64,000 nucleotides of DNA from Gaeumannomyces sp. JS-464 (taxonomy: Eukaryota; Ascomycota; Sordariomycetes; Magnaporthales; Magnaporthaceae): contig NGZR01000001.1 in the NCBI GenBank assembly GCA_002197995.1, positions 8,370,001 to 8,434,000 on the forward strand, written 5' to 3'. The notes under the pieces are model-generated. The model was not told the origin of the DNA. It saw nothing but the letters and a program-made list of their open reading frames with translations, and ran no database searches. A program made the position numbers and the translations under genes. This document shows positions 1 through 12,829 of the stretch, one piece after another (positions within the stretch are counted from its first letter, which is position 1; each line of letters starts with the position of its first letter).

Positions 1-507
1 GTCGGCTTGGCCGCTACGGTTAAAAGGTGGGCTTTCGGAATCGTGTTAATGCGAGCCGTAAAACGAAAGCGGACCTATTCCAAAAGCGCCTCGGCGCCCG
101 GGATGCCGGATTCGTAATGCAAAGCTTTTATCGGTATAGTTTTTTAAGCTAGTACTATTGCCCGAAAAGACGCAATTAAAGCTTTATTAACCCGTTCGAT
201 TAGGTGGTTTTAACAAATATATTATTATTATGCAAGCTTATACGGGTGTGGTTTAGTTTTACCTTTATACCATACTTTAGCCCCGTATAGTGTTGTTAAA
301 ATAATAACCGTTATAACGGCTTTATATACCGATTACGCCGGTAACTTTTTAACCGAATAAATAAGCTTTCGAAAGTGGTTAACGACGTTTAAAGCTTTTG
401 CAACCCTATTATTAACGTGCGGCCCCGAAATTAAGCTTTGGTTAAAAAAAAACGCCTAACCATCGTAAAGTTGCCGGGTTTTTAAAGCTTTTTGCAGCTT
501 ATTATAT
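1..507 (-). mobile_element. LINE copy A, segment between RT and RNase H (RIP-mutated)
   Basis: This stretch is a second copy of 31231-31736, which in LINE copy B joins the reverse transcriptase to the RNase H domain. Read on the minus strand it resembles the post-RT region of Tad/I-type LINEs, with an 'LRFAARINT'-like motif in the better preserved copy. It is interrupted at 507 by Gypsy-A and resumes at 9281. Many conserved codons have become stops through C-to-T or G-to-A changes. The remaining 3' part of this LINE lies outside the window. Confidence 0.8.
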
Positions 508-791
508 TGTAAAAAAGCTCGCCGCGATAATGGCGGGCCACCGCCATAACAAGGAGCCTTAGCCCTGTTTACGAGCCCGAGCCACGTAAAGGCTTAAAGC
601 ACCCCAAGCACGTAATAAGGGGCCCAAAAGGGGCCACGCTACTTAGGCAACTTGTAAAAAGCAATTCCCAAATTGCCGGAACAAGTTAAAGTTGTTATAT
701 TTACCTTATAACAATATAAGCCTTTAACCCCTAATCACCGTTTACGATTATCGTAATTACCTCGTATAGGCTTTCGGCTTACCCCGTAACA
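508..791 (+). repeat. 5' LTR of Gypsy-A
   Basis: A 284-bp direct repeat, same length as 8997-9280. It is more AT-rich than its partner, and most differences are C-to-T or G-to-A, as expected for unequal RIP on two repeats that were identical at insertion. Confidence 0.93.
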
Positions 792-1499
792 TTTTTTAGC
801 TTTTACCATCCTTTTAGGAATACGAGCCGTTTATTATAAACGCAAACGGTTAATCGAACACGACGCCGGGCACGGCAACCCAGGGAAAGCCGCTGCCCCG
901 TGCTTTAGCGCGACCCACTACTCGCTCGCAAACGGCACGTCGTTAACCCGCGATTCCCTCGGGGCTCGAGGAAGGATTTCGAAACTTCCTTAAGCAAAAA
1001 GGCAATTACGCTTTGGAAAACCTTATAAACCAAATGCATCGTGGCTCCCGAAAGCGGAGCCACGCTTCGAATCCGCTTACTTTCCTGTTAGGAAAGTCGA
1101 GTTAAAACGACACCCCCGAAAACGACCACGTTTGTAACGAAACCGACGATAACCGAATTTATAACGACCGTTGCGATTTAATCTCGTTAAAAGCCGCGAA
1201 ACGATTACGTTAAATTTACGGGCTACCGAAATATAAGTATAAGGAAAAACGCTATCGGGAGTACCGTTAAAAAAAGCTAACCACGCGTAAAGCCCGCTTT
1301 TTAAAACGCAATTAGCTTCGTTTTTATAACCCCTCGCGTTTTACTCGACGCGCGGAATCCCGCGTTTCGGGGGCATTACATTACAGCTACCGGGGTAAGG
1401 AGGAACGGGAACTTTTAGCGGACCGGCGTTTACATTTCCTGAAAAACCGCAACCGTAATACGTAAAACTCCCAAAACGGCAATTTACAATTTGCTAACC

Positions 1500-2800
1500 T
1501 TTTTAAGGAAGTCCTTTTCGTTAGGGATAAAAATTACACACTTTTTACTTATTATACGAAACTTTTAAAATATAGCGTAAAAATTTTAAAACTTTACGCT
1601 TCCTTTTCGGAAATCCGAAATTGGATTTAAAATATTAGCGAAAAAAACGCGTTATATAATAAATTTTTTAAATAAATGCAAATTATTTAAGCAATACTTT
1701 AATTGCATTACGAAATAACTATAAATTGGAAAACTTATGCGGAAAAGCTGTACGGGTTTACGCAATCCTAATAGTAAACGTGAACCGATTTCGTTAACTA
1801 TTTAAAAAAGGAATAAATAAACCTAACCATCCAAATCTATTAAAGCTAAATTACTTTTAAGTAATTATATTAAGGATATTACAATTTCCCGGTATCGTTT
1901 TTAATTAAATAGCAAATATTAGCTTAAAAAATCGAATTTAAAACCTTATAATCGAACTTTTAACAGCTATTTTAATTATCGAGAAAGTTTTCCTTTTATT
2001 TGCAAAATTAGCTATAAGATAAGTTAGTGGCAAACGCGTAAACCAATTAGGACATTTCCCGGGACGTCGCTAATACCGCGAAAAGGAAATGGGCCGTAAA
2101 AAAAAGCAAATTTAACGCAAAAATGTCCGATTATCGTCCTTATTAAAAGTTTTATCGAAAGTAACGGACATCCGGATATTAGGCCTAAAAAAGGGACGAT
2201 AAAAACGAACGTTTAAATCGGCGGGAAAAGCGCCGATATAAAGGACGGGACGATTCGCGCCGCTTCGATTTAAAACGGCAGGATTTCCGCCGTTACGATT
2301 AAAAAACGGGAAACTTTCGTTTTTCCAAATCCAGCACGCTTTAAACGAAGTAATCGTCGGGTTATAACGGCAAAGCCGGAAAACTAAACCATTTAGGCCA
2401 AAAGCCTAGTAATTGTAATAATTGCGGATAATTAAGCTACTAAACGGCTAACTGTTATTTTAAACCCAAAAAGGTAAAGGTAATCGACGCCTATTACTTT
2501 AACAACGAGAAATTTAATTACGACCGCGCTATTAGCGATAGTAATAAAAACGAGCACGTTTTAACGCGAAACGAAAACTACCGGTCGTAATTTAACTTAA
2601 ACTTCGAATCGAAAAACGAGTCCAGCCGTTAGGTAACCTTTACCTCCGCGGTTTTAACATCCTAAATATAAAAAAGCATAGTTATTTATTTCGAACGGGC
2701 ATAAATATTTAAATTATAAAGCGATTAATTAAGGTGCTAGTAAACCTTAACACGGGCGTAACGGCGAATATAGTAAATTATAAGTTCGTCCGGAAGCATA
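1500..2800 (+). pseudogene. Gypsy-A gag and aspartic protease remnant
   Basis: A degenerate gag reading ends in a CCHC zinc knuckle near 2409-2460. Both outer cysteine pairs are visible, but the histidine codon now reads tyrosine and there are in-frame stops. About 270 bp further on, near 2731-2800, is a retroviral-type protease segment in which the expected D-T-G-A reads N-T-G-V. These are G-to-A type changes. The knuckle would bind element RNA and the protease would process the polyprotein. Neither can be functional here. The gag start cannot be fixed. Confidence 0.65.
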
Positions 2801-3439
2801 AAATCCTAAAAGCATATATGCTATTACCCGAGCTAATCGGCGTGCAAAGCGCGTTTATTAAATGCTACGGGGCGTATTAAATTACGCTAAAAGCATAAAA
2901 TAGGAAAGGCCGAAAGTGGGATATTACGGCGCTTTTTTACGCTATTCGAAAAGGCGCCGACGTTTTGGACATCCTTTTAAAACACCCGACGATAGCGGGA
3001 AAAGGCATTAACTTATTTAATATTAACCAATCGTAAAAGTTTAATACCGCCCGAATGCTTAAGCTAAGCGAATAAATTGCCGTTATAACGGCAAAATTTT
3101 TAACATATTAAATTTAGCTTACGAAAGCGGTAATAGGATATATAACAGCCGTTTACCATTAATTAAACATTTATAAGCCGGCAATTTTTGCGCTAAATGA
3201 AAAAAACGAAAAGGAGTTAATAAAGCCGCTTAACTTTCGATTATAAGCATATGCCGATATGTTTTCCAGCATAAAAGCGAAAAAGCTCCCGCTATTAAAA
3301 AAAGCCGAGCATGCTATTAAATTAAAAAAAAAAGCTAAACCTTTTATAAAAGCCTTATATTTAACTTTGAAAAAATAAGCAGCAGTATTAAAAAAATACT
3401 TTAAGGAAAACCTCGCGCTAGGAAAAATCACCTTTTTAA

Positions 3440-4500
3440 AAGTAAACGCGGGCTTTTTAATGCTATTCGTATTTAAAAAAAAACGAATTTTTACGTTTAT
3501 ATATCGATTACCGAGCTTTAAACCGAATTACGCGTAAAAACCGCTATTTATTACCTTTTATATCCGATTTAATAAATAAGTTAGCAAAAGCTAAATGGTT
3601 TTTCAAATTAAACTTGCGGGACGTTTATTATCGCATTCGCATTCGATTAAAAAATAAATGGAAAACAATATTCCGTATTAAATATAAGCTGTTTAAATAT
3701 ACCGTAATGCCATTCGAATTAACTAACGCCTTGTTTATTTTCCAAATTTACATATACCAAGTATTAGCAAACCTTATCGATTACATTTGCGTAATATACT
3801 TCGACGATATTATTATGTTTTTTTAAATAAAAAAAAGCACAAACAGCATATAAAGCAAATTTTAAATAGGCTTTAATTATACGAGCTATACGCGAAGCAA
3901 TCCAAATGCGAGTTTTTTAAAAATTACGTTAAATTTTTAAAATTCCGCGTATTTCGGGAAGGTGTTTTTATAAACCTTAAACGCATTAAAGCGATTTAAA
4001 AATAAATACTTTTAAAATTCTATAAAAATGTTTAAATATTCCTAGGATTCGCGAACTTTTACCGTAAATTTATCCCTAACTATTTCCGAATAGTCGCTTT
4101 AATAACAAAACTGTTAAAAGGTAGTTAAAATGGGAAAAAAAAGGAATGTTCGATTAGCCACTCGTAATAACCCGAGCTTTTAAAAAGCTTAAAGCGGCGT
4201 TTAAAAACGCGACAATTTTTAAACATTAAAACCTAACCAAAAAAACACGAGTAAAAACGAACGCTTTTATTAAAGCCATTTTTGGCATCCTGTTTTAGCT
4301 AACGGATAAGCAATAGCACTTTATAGCCTTTTACTTTAGTAAATTAACAAACGCAAAGCAAAAGTGGGTTATAAAATAGCAGGAATTATTAGCCATTATC
4401 GAATCCCTCGAATATTAGCGCCAATATTTAAAAAGCGCATCCAAAGTGTTTACCGTTTTAACGGACTACTAAACGTTAAAAGGAGCAATCCAAACCCCGG
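3440..4500 (+). pseudogene. Gypsy-A reverse transcriptase and RNase H remnant
   Basis: The best preserved part is an open frame at 3614-3826, encoding RT palm motifs: 'LRDVYYRIRI', 'TVMPFELTNA' and the catalytic 'YFDDI' box. The same frame can be read back to about 3440 through a 'YRALNRITRKNRYLLP' motif. RNase H follows near 4290-4490, with a recognisable 'AFYFSKLTNA' and 'ELLAIIESLEY' reading. Stops replace Gln and Trp codons. The domain order RT then RNase H then integrase places the element in Ty3/gypsy. Confidence 0.85.
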
Positions 4501-5204
4501 TTAGGGACTTTCGAGGTAAGCTAGCGCGATAAGTATACCGGTTATTCCAGTTTAACTTTAATATCGAACATAAGTCGGGCAAAACCAACCCCGCGAATGG
4601 TTTATCCAGGAGGCTAAATTATATAAAAGGAAAGATTATATACGAAAACGTCGTCCTATTATTTGCGGCCAAATTAAACTTGCTACCGCATATGCCAAGT
4701 AAGTTAACTTAACAAATCGCTGCATTAACAATTAAAAAGAATTGCTTAAATGTTATAAAACAATATGTCCAAATTGCAAAAATAATTCCGATCCGGGGCC
4801 GCGACCCGCAAAAAAGGTAACGCGCCCGCTTAAAAGGGAGTAGTTATAGCGTCGACTTTTTAAACTATCTATCCCGGGTTAATGCTTTTATAAAAAGGAA
4901 GGACGAAAAGCAAATACCGTTAAAGCCTCGCCCAAAGCGGGCACGTTCGAAAGTCGCCGAAAATAACCAGTTTCCACGGCTTGGGCTGCAAATGGCCATG
5001 CAAATCCCCATCGCAGCCCTTACTCGCGCAAAGAAATGAAAGTGGCAAGTAAAGCCTGGCTTAAAAGGTAACCCAAAAAAAGCCGACGAACTAAGCCGAG
5101 CAACATACCAACTAGTTAAACGATTGCAAACGCAGGACCAAAAGGTTATCGCATTGCGTGCTTTGGTAAAGACGGTGCCGGGATCCTAAAAGATTAACCC
5201 GCCC

Positions 5205-5560
5205 GTGGAAGCGATGCCGCGCGAAGCCGTAATGCCGTTAAAAAGGGCGGTGCCACGCAAAAACGTAAAGCCGCGTACAGCAGCGATGCCGTCGAAAAAG
5301 GCGATACCACGCGAAACCGTAATGCTGTTAGGACAAACGATGCCGTGCAAAGTCGCGATGCCGTGTAAAATCGCGATGCCGTTAAAAGGAGCGATGCCGC
5401 GCAAAGCCGCGATGCCGTGTAAAGCCGCGATGCCGCCGGAAGGAGCGATGCCGTGCCGAAACGCGATGCCGCGTAAAAACGCGATGCCGTTAAAAAAAAC
5501 GATGCCGTGCAAAAACGCGATGCCGCTTATAAAAGCGATAAGGTTAGGAAAAGCCGAAAC
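5205..5560 (+). repeat. 18-bp tandem repeat inside Gypsy-A pol
   Basis: An imperfect array of an 18-bp unit resembling GCGATGCCGTGCAAAGCC, about 19 units by eye. It lies between RNase H and integrase. Because the unit length is divisible by three, it stays open on both strands and encodes six-residue repeats (A-M-P-x-K-x on the plus strand). I see no such array in Gypsy-B or Gypsy-C. The open frames are a consequence of the repeat rather than evidence of a gene. Confidence 0.85.
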
Positions 5561-5699
5561 CTTTATAAAAGATACCATATAAACGAGGACGGAGTTTTGT
5601 ATTTCCGAAAACGTTTGGTAATTCCCGCTTAAAGGGCATTTCGAGCTTAAATTATAGCATAATATTATAACGATCCCCGAGCAAAGCATTTCGAAGTAC

Positions 5700-6920
5700 A
5701 TAAAACGGTGGAACTAATTAAACGCAAGTTTTATTAGAAAAACGTGGATAAGGATATCGCGAAATACGTTCGCTTTTGTTAAGCATGCCAAAAAGCGAAA
5801 ATGCTAAAGCATAAACCTTATAGCGAATTTTAGCTATTTCCATTACCCGAATACCCCTTTTAAAAAATTAATTTAAATTTTATTACGGGGCTATTAAAAT
5901 GTTTAACGTTTATAAGCTAAACGTACGATATAATGCTTATAATGGTAAACCGCTTTACCAAATACGCCAAATTTATCCCCGTGCGAAAATCAATTTCGGC
6001 TTTTTCCTTTGCCTAAATGCTATAGTAATACGTCGAATGCTAATTCGGCACTCCCGAAAGCATTGTAAATAACCGAAACTCGCTATTTACCAGTTATTTT
6101 TGGATTAAATACAAAAAAGCGTTTTAATCCGCCCGTTAGTTATTTATTGCGTTCCATTTTTAAACCGACGGTTAAACCGAGCGTATTTACCAAACGTTAA
6201 CGCATTATTTGCGAACGTTTATTAACCGAGAAAGGTTCGGTTAAATAGCGGTATTATATAAAGCCGAATTCGCTTATAATAACGCGAAGCATAAAACCAT
6301 TAAAATTACCTTTTTAAAGCTTTGTATGGTTTTAACCCACGCATATGTAAAATTATAGCAAACTTAAAAAAAACCAAAATTTAAAAAGTGCTAAAAAAGC
6401 TGCATTATATTCGTCGAATTAAAACCGACATGCAAACGAATTATGCCCGAATAGTAAAAGCTTAACGCCGGTATTACAACCAAAAACGATAACTTTAAAA
6501 ATACTAAAAAAGATAAATCGTTAAATTGTTTATTTAAAACTTTCGATTTAAAGCAAAAAAGCGCAAACTCGCACTTATATATATCCGTATACTTATCGTA
6601 AAAAGGGTAAAAAGCTTTACTTATAAGGTTTAACTGCCGGCCAAATATAATCGACTATATAACGTTTTTTCCATCGTTTTATTAAAACCGTAAAACGATT
6701 TTAAACTTCGGGTTTTCAACTCCGCCTTTCCAAATTTAAAAAAGGAAATCGAAAAGTGGGAAGTAAAAAACGTGGTTAATATGCAAAAGCAAAACGAATC
6801 CCGCTCGTTTTTAGTAAAATGGGCAAAATAACCGGCAAAATATAACATATAAAAATTAAAAAAACATTTGGATACCGCATAAAAGCTAATTAAAAGCTAT
6901 TTAAAAAAAAGCGCAAAACG
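5700..6920 (+). pseudogene. Gypsy-A integrase and chromodomain remnant
   Basis: Near 5770-5830 the reading shows the end of the HHCC zinc finger ('CQKAKMLKHKPYSEF'-like). The integrase core start follows ('FITGLLKC', then 'MVNRFTKYAKFIPVRK'). A chromodomain can be read near 6745-6920: a V-x-N-V-V-N segment, then 'SRSFLVKWAK' and an aromatic-rich end. Chromodomains steer chromovirus integration to heterochromatin. Stops interrupt every block. The 219-bp minus-strand open frame here is antisense to the chromodomain and is not a gene. Confidence 0.75.
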
Positions 6921-6929
6921 TATCGCAAA

Positions 6930-8996
6930 TGGGATAACCCTGCTCCGGGGTTAAAAAAAAGTGGAAAGTGAAAAAAAAGGAAAATAAAAGTTTAAAGCCG
7001 CCGAAAAATCCCTAACTATTACTTAACGTTTAACGACCGCGTTTCGATAAAAAAGTTCTTATTACTATTATTTCCCTTTTTAAATTCCGAGTTATTAGCA
7101 AATCGAACTACGACCTAAGCTTTAGCGATTTAGTTAAAATCGGGTCGCCGTCGATATCGACGAATAATAATACGTCGCTAAATTTAATTTCCATTTCGCA
7201 ATTTAAACCTTTTTTAAACTTTTCGTCCGAAAGGTTAAAAGCTTAACCTTTATTAAAAACCTCCCATTATAACTCCGGAAGCTGGAAAAAACGGACGCCG
7301 TTAATAGCCGGATTAAGCACGATATCGTAAAAAGGCACGGGCGCAATCCCCAATTAACGCGAGTTATAACCGAAGCTTAACCTTAAAAACAAACTAGCTT
7401 ATCCGAACTAGCATTTCGTTAACCTCGGTAAGTTCGTTATAAAAAGCGTGCCGAATATACACCCCCGGATACGCCGCAAATGCATGCCTTTTCGCGAATA
7501 ACCGATAATACCGAACATTTATAAGCAGGTTTCGAAACGTCGGGAAATAATACGAATTATAATCGTCGAATTTCCAAAAAAAATAACGATATAAAAGCTT
7601 TACCGGAAGTAAAAAGGCGAACCTAATGGAAATTTAACTACTATTAGCAATAGAATAAAAAAAACCATAATAAACTGAAATATAAATCGTAACGGAAAAA
7701 CCATAAAGGTTTTTTTTATAAAAACAAATTAAAAAAAGCGAAACCGCGTAATAGGCTTACCGAAGGATTTAGTAAACCATTACATATTTATTAGCATGCT
7801 TTTAATAAGCTTAAATCGATGTTAAAAGGAAAACTTTAAAATAAAAAACAATAAGCTTAACTTTGGTAAATGCACCGAAAATAACGGCCTGTTTTAATAA
7901 TACTGGTAATACATACCAGGTCGTGTTTAAAATGCGTCCCGCTTTAAAAAAAGTCGGCTATATAGCAATTGTTATAAAAAAAAAAGCGGCGTTAAACACT
8001 ATTAAAAGCCACCGTGCTAATAATAAGGGTAATTTAAACTCGCTAGCGGTCCTTTTTTGCAAAAAAACGCAAAGCGAAACGATGCTTTTTATCGGCGAGG
8101 TCGTTAAACTCGTTAAGCTAACGAGTAACGTTAACGGGGTATATTAGTAATAAAGGTGTTCCGAAAGTCCAAACTAAAGCTAAACCGGGAAGCGGAATGG
8201 CAGGAAAAAAGCGGACTTTTTTAGAAATGCCATAATCGGTAAAATGGTAAAAGCTTTCCTCCGTAAGGCTAATTACGATCGCCCGTTCCGCATCGTTAAA
8301 AGCGAAAAGGCGACGGCGAAATGCCTCGTTAACGGTAGCGTTGTAAAACATAATTTTGCAGTAAAATCGGGTTAACGCACGCTCGAAACGAGCGAGTTAA
8401 AAAAAAGGACGAAAACGTATAACCGCAACCGTAATTGGAAAAGGAAGCGTAATTAAGCGTAATCGAAACCGCGATCGCAGTTGGAAAAAGCTTAAATCCG
8501 GGCTAAGCAAAAAGCGCAAAAAGATTGCGAGAAAAAAAAGGAAGCGTTAACTTTAAAAAGCAAACGCAAGCTTTTATGCGCTAAAAGCGCGAGCTTTATA
8601 AGCAAACAAACAATGCGAAGGTAAAAGGAATAAAGCAATAACTAGCGGCGTTTAATTATCGCTATTAATTGTATTATTAAAAGGAAGGAAAATAACGCCG
8701 GCCGGCCGGAAAAAAAACAAAAAGGTTTACCGGCAAAACCGTTCTTGCTTTAACCGTCGCCGGCCTTATACGGCCAACGCCACCGAAAACGCCACCAAAA
8801 TCCCATAAACCTTATTAGCACCCTGTTAAAAAAAGCTATTCGCATTTCCACATTACTAAAAAACCATTTACCCTAAATGGTAAAGGCATTAATAAACTTA
8901 ACCTGCCCGCTAATTCGCTATAAACCGACCAAATTTCGACGCGGCCATTTCGCTAACAGGCACTGCCGAAACGTTAATGCTTTAAAAGGGGGACAA
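6930..8996 (+). other. Unassigned 3' extension of Gypsy-A
   Basis: About 2 kb separates the chromodomain from the 3' LTR. I recognise no domain. A lysine- and arginine-rich degenerate reading is visible on the plus strand near 8400-8640. A short open frame lies at 7863-8147 (+) and another at 8118-8351 (-), overlapping tail to tail. Neither gives a family I can name. Such space in fungal gypsy elements can hold an accessory ORF, but that is inference. Confidence 0.4.
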
Positions 8997-9280
8997 TGTA
9001 AAAAGGCTCGCCGCGATAATGGCGGGCTACCGCTATAGTAAAAAGCTTTAGCTTTGTTTACGGGCCCGAGTTACGTGGAGGTTTAAAGCACCCTAAACAC
9101 GTAACAGGGGGCCTAGGGGGGGCCACGCTACTTAGGCAGCTTATAGGAAGCAATTTTTAAATTGCCGGAACAAGCTAAAATTGTTATATTTACCTTATAG
9201 CAATATAAGCTTTTAACCCCTAATCACCGTTTACGATTATCGTGATTACCTCGTACAGGCTTTCGGCTTACCCCGTGACA
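8997..9280 (+). repeat. 3' LTR of Gypsy-A
   Basis: A 284-bp direct repeat of 508-791, ending CCCCGTGACA and followed by the TATAT duplication. It retains more G and C than the 5' copy. Confidence 0.93.
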
Positions 9281-9821
9281 TATATGGTTAAACCTTCGGT
9301 TTTAACCGCCGGGGTTATAGGGTTTTTTTGCTTGGAAAAATGCATAAGTTCGCATTTTCCCAAGTCGAAAGCAACTTTATTAGCTTTACTTTAACGCAGG
9401 ATTTCCGTTACCGTTACTTTTATTTTGCGAAAGCACTTTTTTAAGGAGTTGCCTATTACGCATATGTTTATATCGTCCGCGTATTCGTACTTTACTGCTT
9501 TCGCTTTAGGTAGGATTTCGGCTATATATAGCATAAATAAAACCGGTAAAACCGGTAACTTTTAAAGTAACCCGCAGTTCGGGAAAAAAAGGTTACTATA
9601 ACGTTTTTTAAACGCATTTAAACTAGCTTATCCTTTGTAAAAAATAATACCTAGCGTATTAACGTTAAGTTTTATCTTTAATTTAACAGCTTTTGGAAAA
9701 GCTTCCGGCGAAATACGGCGTTGAAAGCCCCTTATACGTTTATTATAACGAAGGCGGCGGCCTTATAACTTTAAAATGCGCGTTTTACCTCGTAAGTTAC
9801 GCATGCCGTTAAATCGGTAGC
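9281..9821 (-). mobile_element. LINE copy A, reverse transcriptase segment
   Basis: On the minus strand the frame around 9410-9500 reads 'KYEYADDINICVIGNS', the catalytic A/Y-x-D-D box of a non-LTR reverse transcriptase. It is followed by 'FDLGKCELMHFSKQK', the next conserved block of Tad/I-type RTs. The stretch matches 31737-32278 in LINE copy B, where the box reads YAND. It is flanked by Gypsy-A on the left and Copia-A on the right, so it is one slice of a single LINE. Confidence 0.88.
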
Positions 9822-10059
9822 TGTTAATCCACGTAATTTAGCGCGTGCATCCAAAAAAAGGCCCACGCCTCGTAAAGCCGCAAGCCTACGGGCCGTACGC
9901 TCCCACGAACTTACAAAAGGGGATTTTATAATCCCCTTCCTATAATTAAATTCCTATAAAAGATATGCATTATTATAAACACCAGTTCCAAATTTATAAA
10001 TTTTTATTTTTTCCTTTTAAAAGATTTCCGTGCTTATAAAAGTACCACTCCTATTAATA
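9822..10059 (+). repeat. 5' LTR of Copia-A
   Basis: Direct repeat of 16522-16758. Its last dinucleotide reads TA where the 3' LTR keeps the canonical CA, a C-to-T change at the terminus itself. Confidence 0.92.
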
Positions 10060-12289
10060 CTAATTAATGTTATTTAAAAAAGCAACACAAATAAGCAAAG
10101 TAAAAGGTTTAACCGTTCGATACCTTCTTTTAAAGCGACTGGGTTAAACGGAAAAGCTTAAAAGCAAAGGAATTAAATTTCACTGCTTAGTAGCGCGTTA
10201 TATACAAATTAATCGAATAATAAAAGCACTTTCCTAAAATAAGCGACTGGACTTTTATTTATAAGATTTGAACAATTGTAAAAAAGGCGTTACGTAATCC
10301 TTTTAAGCACCTTTTTAAAGCAAGCGATTAAACTTTTAAATCGATCACTTAAACGATATTACTCGTTAACCCCCACCGATAACGTATTTAACACTTCGAA
10401 ATAACAAGCGGAAAAGCTTAGCGATAAGCAACGTATAATTACAAAAAGCACGCTTTTATTATATACCTCCCTAAATTTTTAGCATAAAACATTAACATCC
10501 CCCTTTTAACAAATCCCTCCTATAGTTTTGGAAAATCACTTAACGAAATTGTTACGGAGCGATCCCCAGCCACCACCCAGCCACTACCTAATGTTACGGA
10601 GCGATCCCTAACTACCACCTAGCTTGTATATATACGGCCTTCCGCTATTAGATAAATGGAGTTTTTTCCTTTCCCTCCTCGCGTAATAACAAGCTTTTTT
10701 CCTAGCACCTAGGTGTTGCATTGTGACAGAAATTTCCATTGCTTGCCGGAACGTATGGATGCTTAAAACACTGCTTTTATACGGAAACACGCATGGCAAC
10801 AACCTCCTAAGCGACGTACTCGAGGATTATAAAAGGTAGGAAGCAACGCATTTTAAAAACCTCGATTAGCGGATCGCTCGAATTTTCCGCAAGCATTTGG
10901 AAAATTACGGGATCCCAATCCCCGGTTCGCTAAAAGGAAAGCTTAACGAAAAACTTATGCAAATTATGCAATGGGAGTTAATCTTTAAAATAACTTTATT
11001 AACCGGATTATAACCCCTTTTTCCCAAAATCGCACGAATCCCAAAACAAATAATTACTCGATCGACGCTTCGAATGCTTTTAAAGGAACACGCCGCGTTT
11101 TTTTCTTAAATAAAACTATAATTAAGCGGGAAATTAGCCGAAATAAAATCCAGGAATTACCAAACCGGCGGCTTAAAAATTTATTACGTTTCCGAAAATA
11201 CTTTTTAAACTTTTTTACGGATATAATACTTATTTCCCCCTTTTATAAAAACACTTGTATTAAAAAGCGTATCGATCCCCCAGCTATCCTTTTATTAAAT
11301 CGGCGGTTTTTACCATTTAGCTAATCGGTAATTTTTTAAGCACTTACGGCCCGCCAATTTGCACTTTTAGCTAGCCAATTTGCAAATCCACAAGCGCCCC
11401 CGGTTAATTAATTTTTAGCTTTGCCGATCCCGAAAACCACCGCCATATTAAATCCCACTTCGATTAATACATGCAATAAAAGGATCGCGGAAAATTTATT
11501 TCACCGATCGAAAAAGCGCAAACTATAACGATATTACGCCCTCGATACGAAACCCCGATACGTGCGAAATCCCGGTATAAGCAACTCCTTTTTAAGGAGG
11601 TGTTTAACGCTACCGTTAATAGGAGCTTAATAAAAGCATTCCAAAACGCGTGGGATAAAAAGTACAGTTATTCCGGTAATTTATACGATATTTTAAACGA
11701 TAAAATTTTATTTTTCGTAACCATATGCGAAACTTTCGAAATACCACTTTTACAACTTTATGCAATTTTTCTTTTAGCATTTTAAAACAAAGCCAAATAA
11801 TAATACACCCGATATATCGGTATTAGCTTTACCTTTTAAAAGATTTATATAATTTTTAAAAAGCATTTTAACACCAAGGTTAACCGATTATTATATTATA
11901 CGGATTAAAGCTTAATTACTTTTTAAATAATTTGTTTAAAAATCGCTAATATAAGTAAATTTAATATGGAGGTTTTACAAGCCTTTTTAAACAAATTACA
12001 AGCTTGCTAACGCGCTTTAGCCCGTTTTACCAAAACGAAAACCAGCTTATTACAAGCATTTTACAGGCAATTTAAAGCGTGCCGGAGTTTAAAACCGTTT
12101 TTATAAATCCCAGCCGGACTTTAAAAGCCTATTTTTTTAATTAAAAAGCATTTTGCAAATGGAGGAAAAACGCACGCACCCCCGGCACCCATTTTATAAA
12201 ATAAAAGTTTAAAAATTATAAGGATCGCAAAAGGGATAATAAAAGTTAAAACTAAGCATATAAATTTAAATCCTTTTAACTAAGCCCCC

Positions 12290-12370
12290 GTTTACGCTTA
12301 TATATACGCGGTTGCTGGATTTGCAAAAGGCCGGATTGCAAATCGATACGCCATTTTTTTAAAAAATAAC
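12290..12370 (+). pseudogene. Copia-A gag zinc motif remnant
   Basis: The plus-strand frame reads 'GCWICKRPDCKSIRH', a C-x2-C-x4-C-x4-H arrangement resembling the zinc motif of fungal copia Gag proteins. It sits upstream of the protease and integrase, as expected. The surrounding gag frame is broken by stops, so the start cannot be given. Confidence 0.6.
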
Positions 12371-12829
12371 GACGATTTAAAAAGCAATAAAAAGCATAAA
12401 AAAAGGCAAAAAACAAACCACGTAAAAGGTACACCTAATTCCTCGCATTAATAAAGCCCGAAAGCACCGACGAAAAGGAATAGCCATTTTTTAATTTTAA
12501 TAATTAAGAAATAAAAAAAGAGGAGGATTATAAAAGCAGCTACTTTATAACCTCCGCTACGGCCGCGTACCTAATTAAAAAAGCTTTTACCCACCGTATT
12601 TATAAACGTTAAAACTCGGGAATTGGCAAACTTTATTTCCATATTTTTACGGATTAAGTATTGGTTTAATATAAAATTCGAGGCATTAAGCAATGGTAAG
12701 GGATCCTTTCGGATATAAGTGTAGTAATAACTTTTACGGCCGGAAAGGATTAAATCCACGCACTTTAACGCTATAAGCTAAATTTCGTTGTTAATATAAA
12801 CAGGTATAAAAAACGCGTAATTTTCGGAT

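Larger units (their letters stand above)
508..9280 (+). mobile_element. Gypsy-A: full-length Ty3/gypsy chromovirus, RIP-inactivated
   Basis: The element is bounded by two 284-bp direct repeats (508-791 and 8997-9280) that start TGTAAAAA and end GTAACA/GTGACA. A perfect 5-bp duplication TATAT lies outside them (503-507 and 9281-9285). The order on the plus strand is gag with a CCHC knuckle, aspartic protease, reverse transcriptase, RNase H, an 18-bp tandem repeat, integrase and chromodomain. That is the order of Ty3/gypsy chromoviruses. The empty target site is seen in LINE copy B near 31,737. All reading frames are broken by stops in conserved positions. Confidence 0.93.

Noticed and set aside
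3614..3826. Short intact gene on the plus strand
   Set aside because: It is a surviving window of the Gypsy-A reverse transcriptase and not an independent gene.
5205..5560. Possible CRISPR-like array
   Set aside because: The units are contiguous with no unique spacers, and the organism is a fungus.
5186..5701. 171-codon minus-strand and 125-codon plus-strand open frames
   Set aside because: Both are produced by the 18-bp tandem array inside Gypsy-A. The repeat period keeps any frame open.
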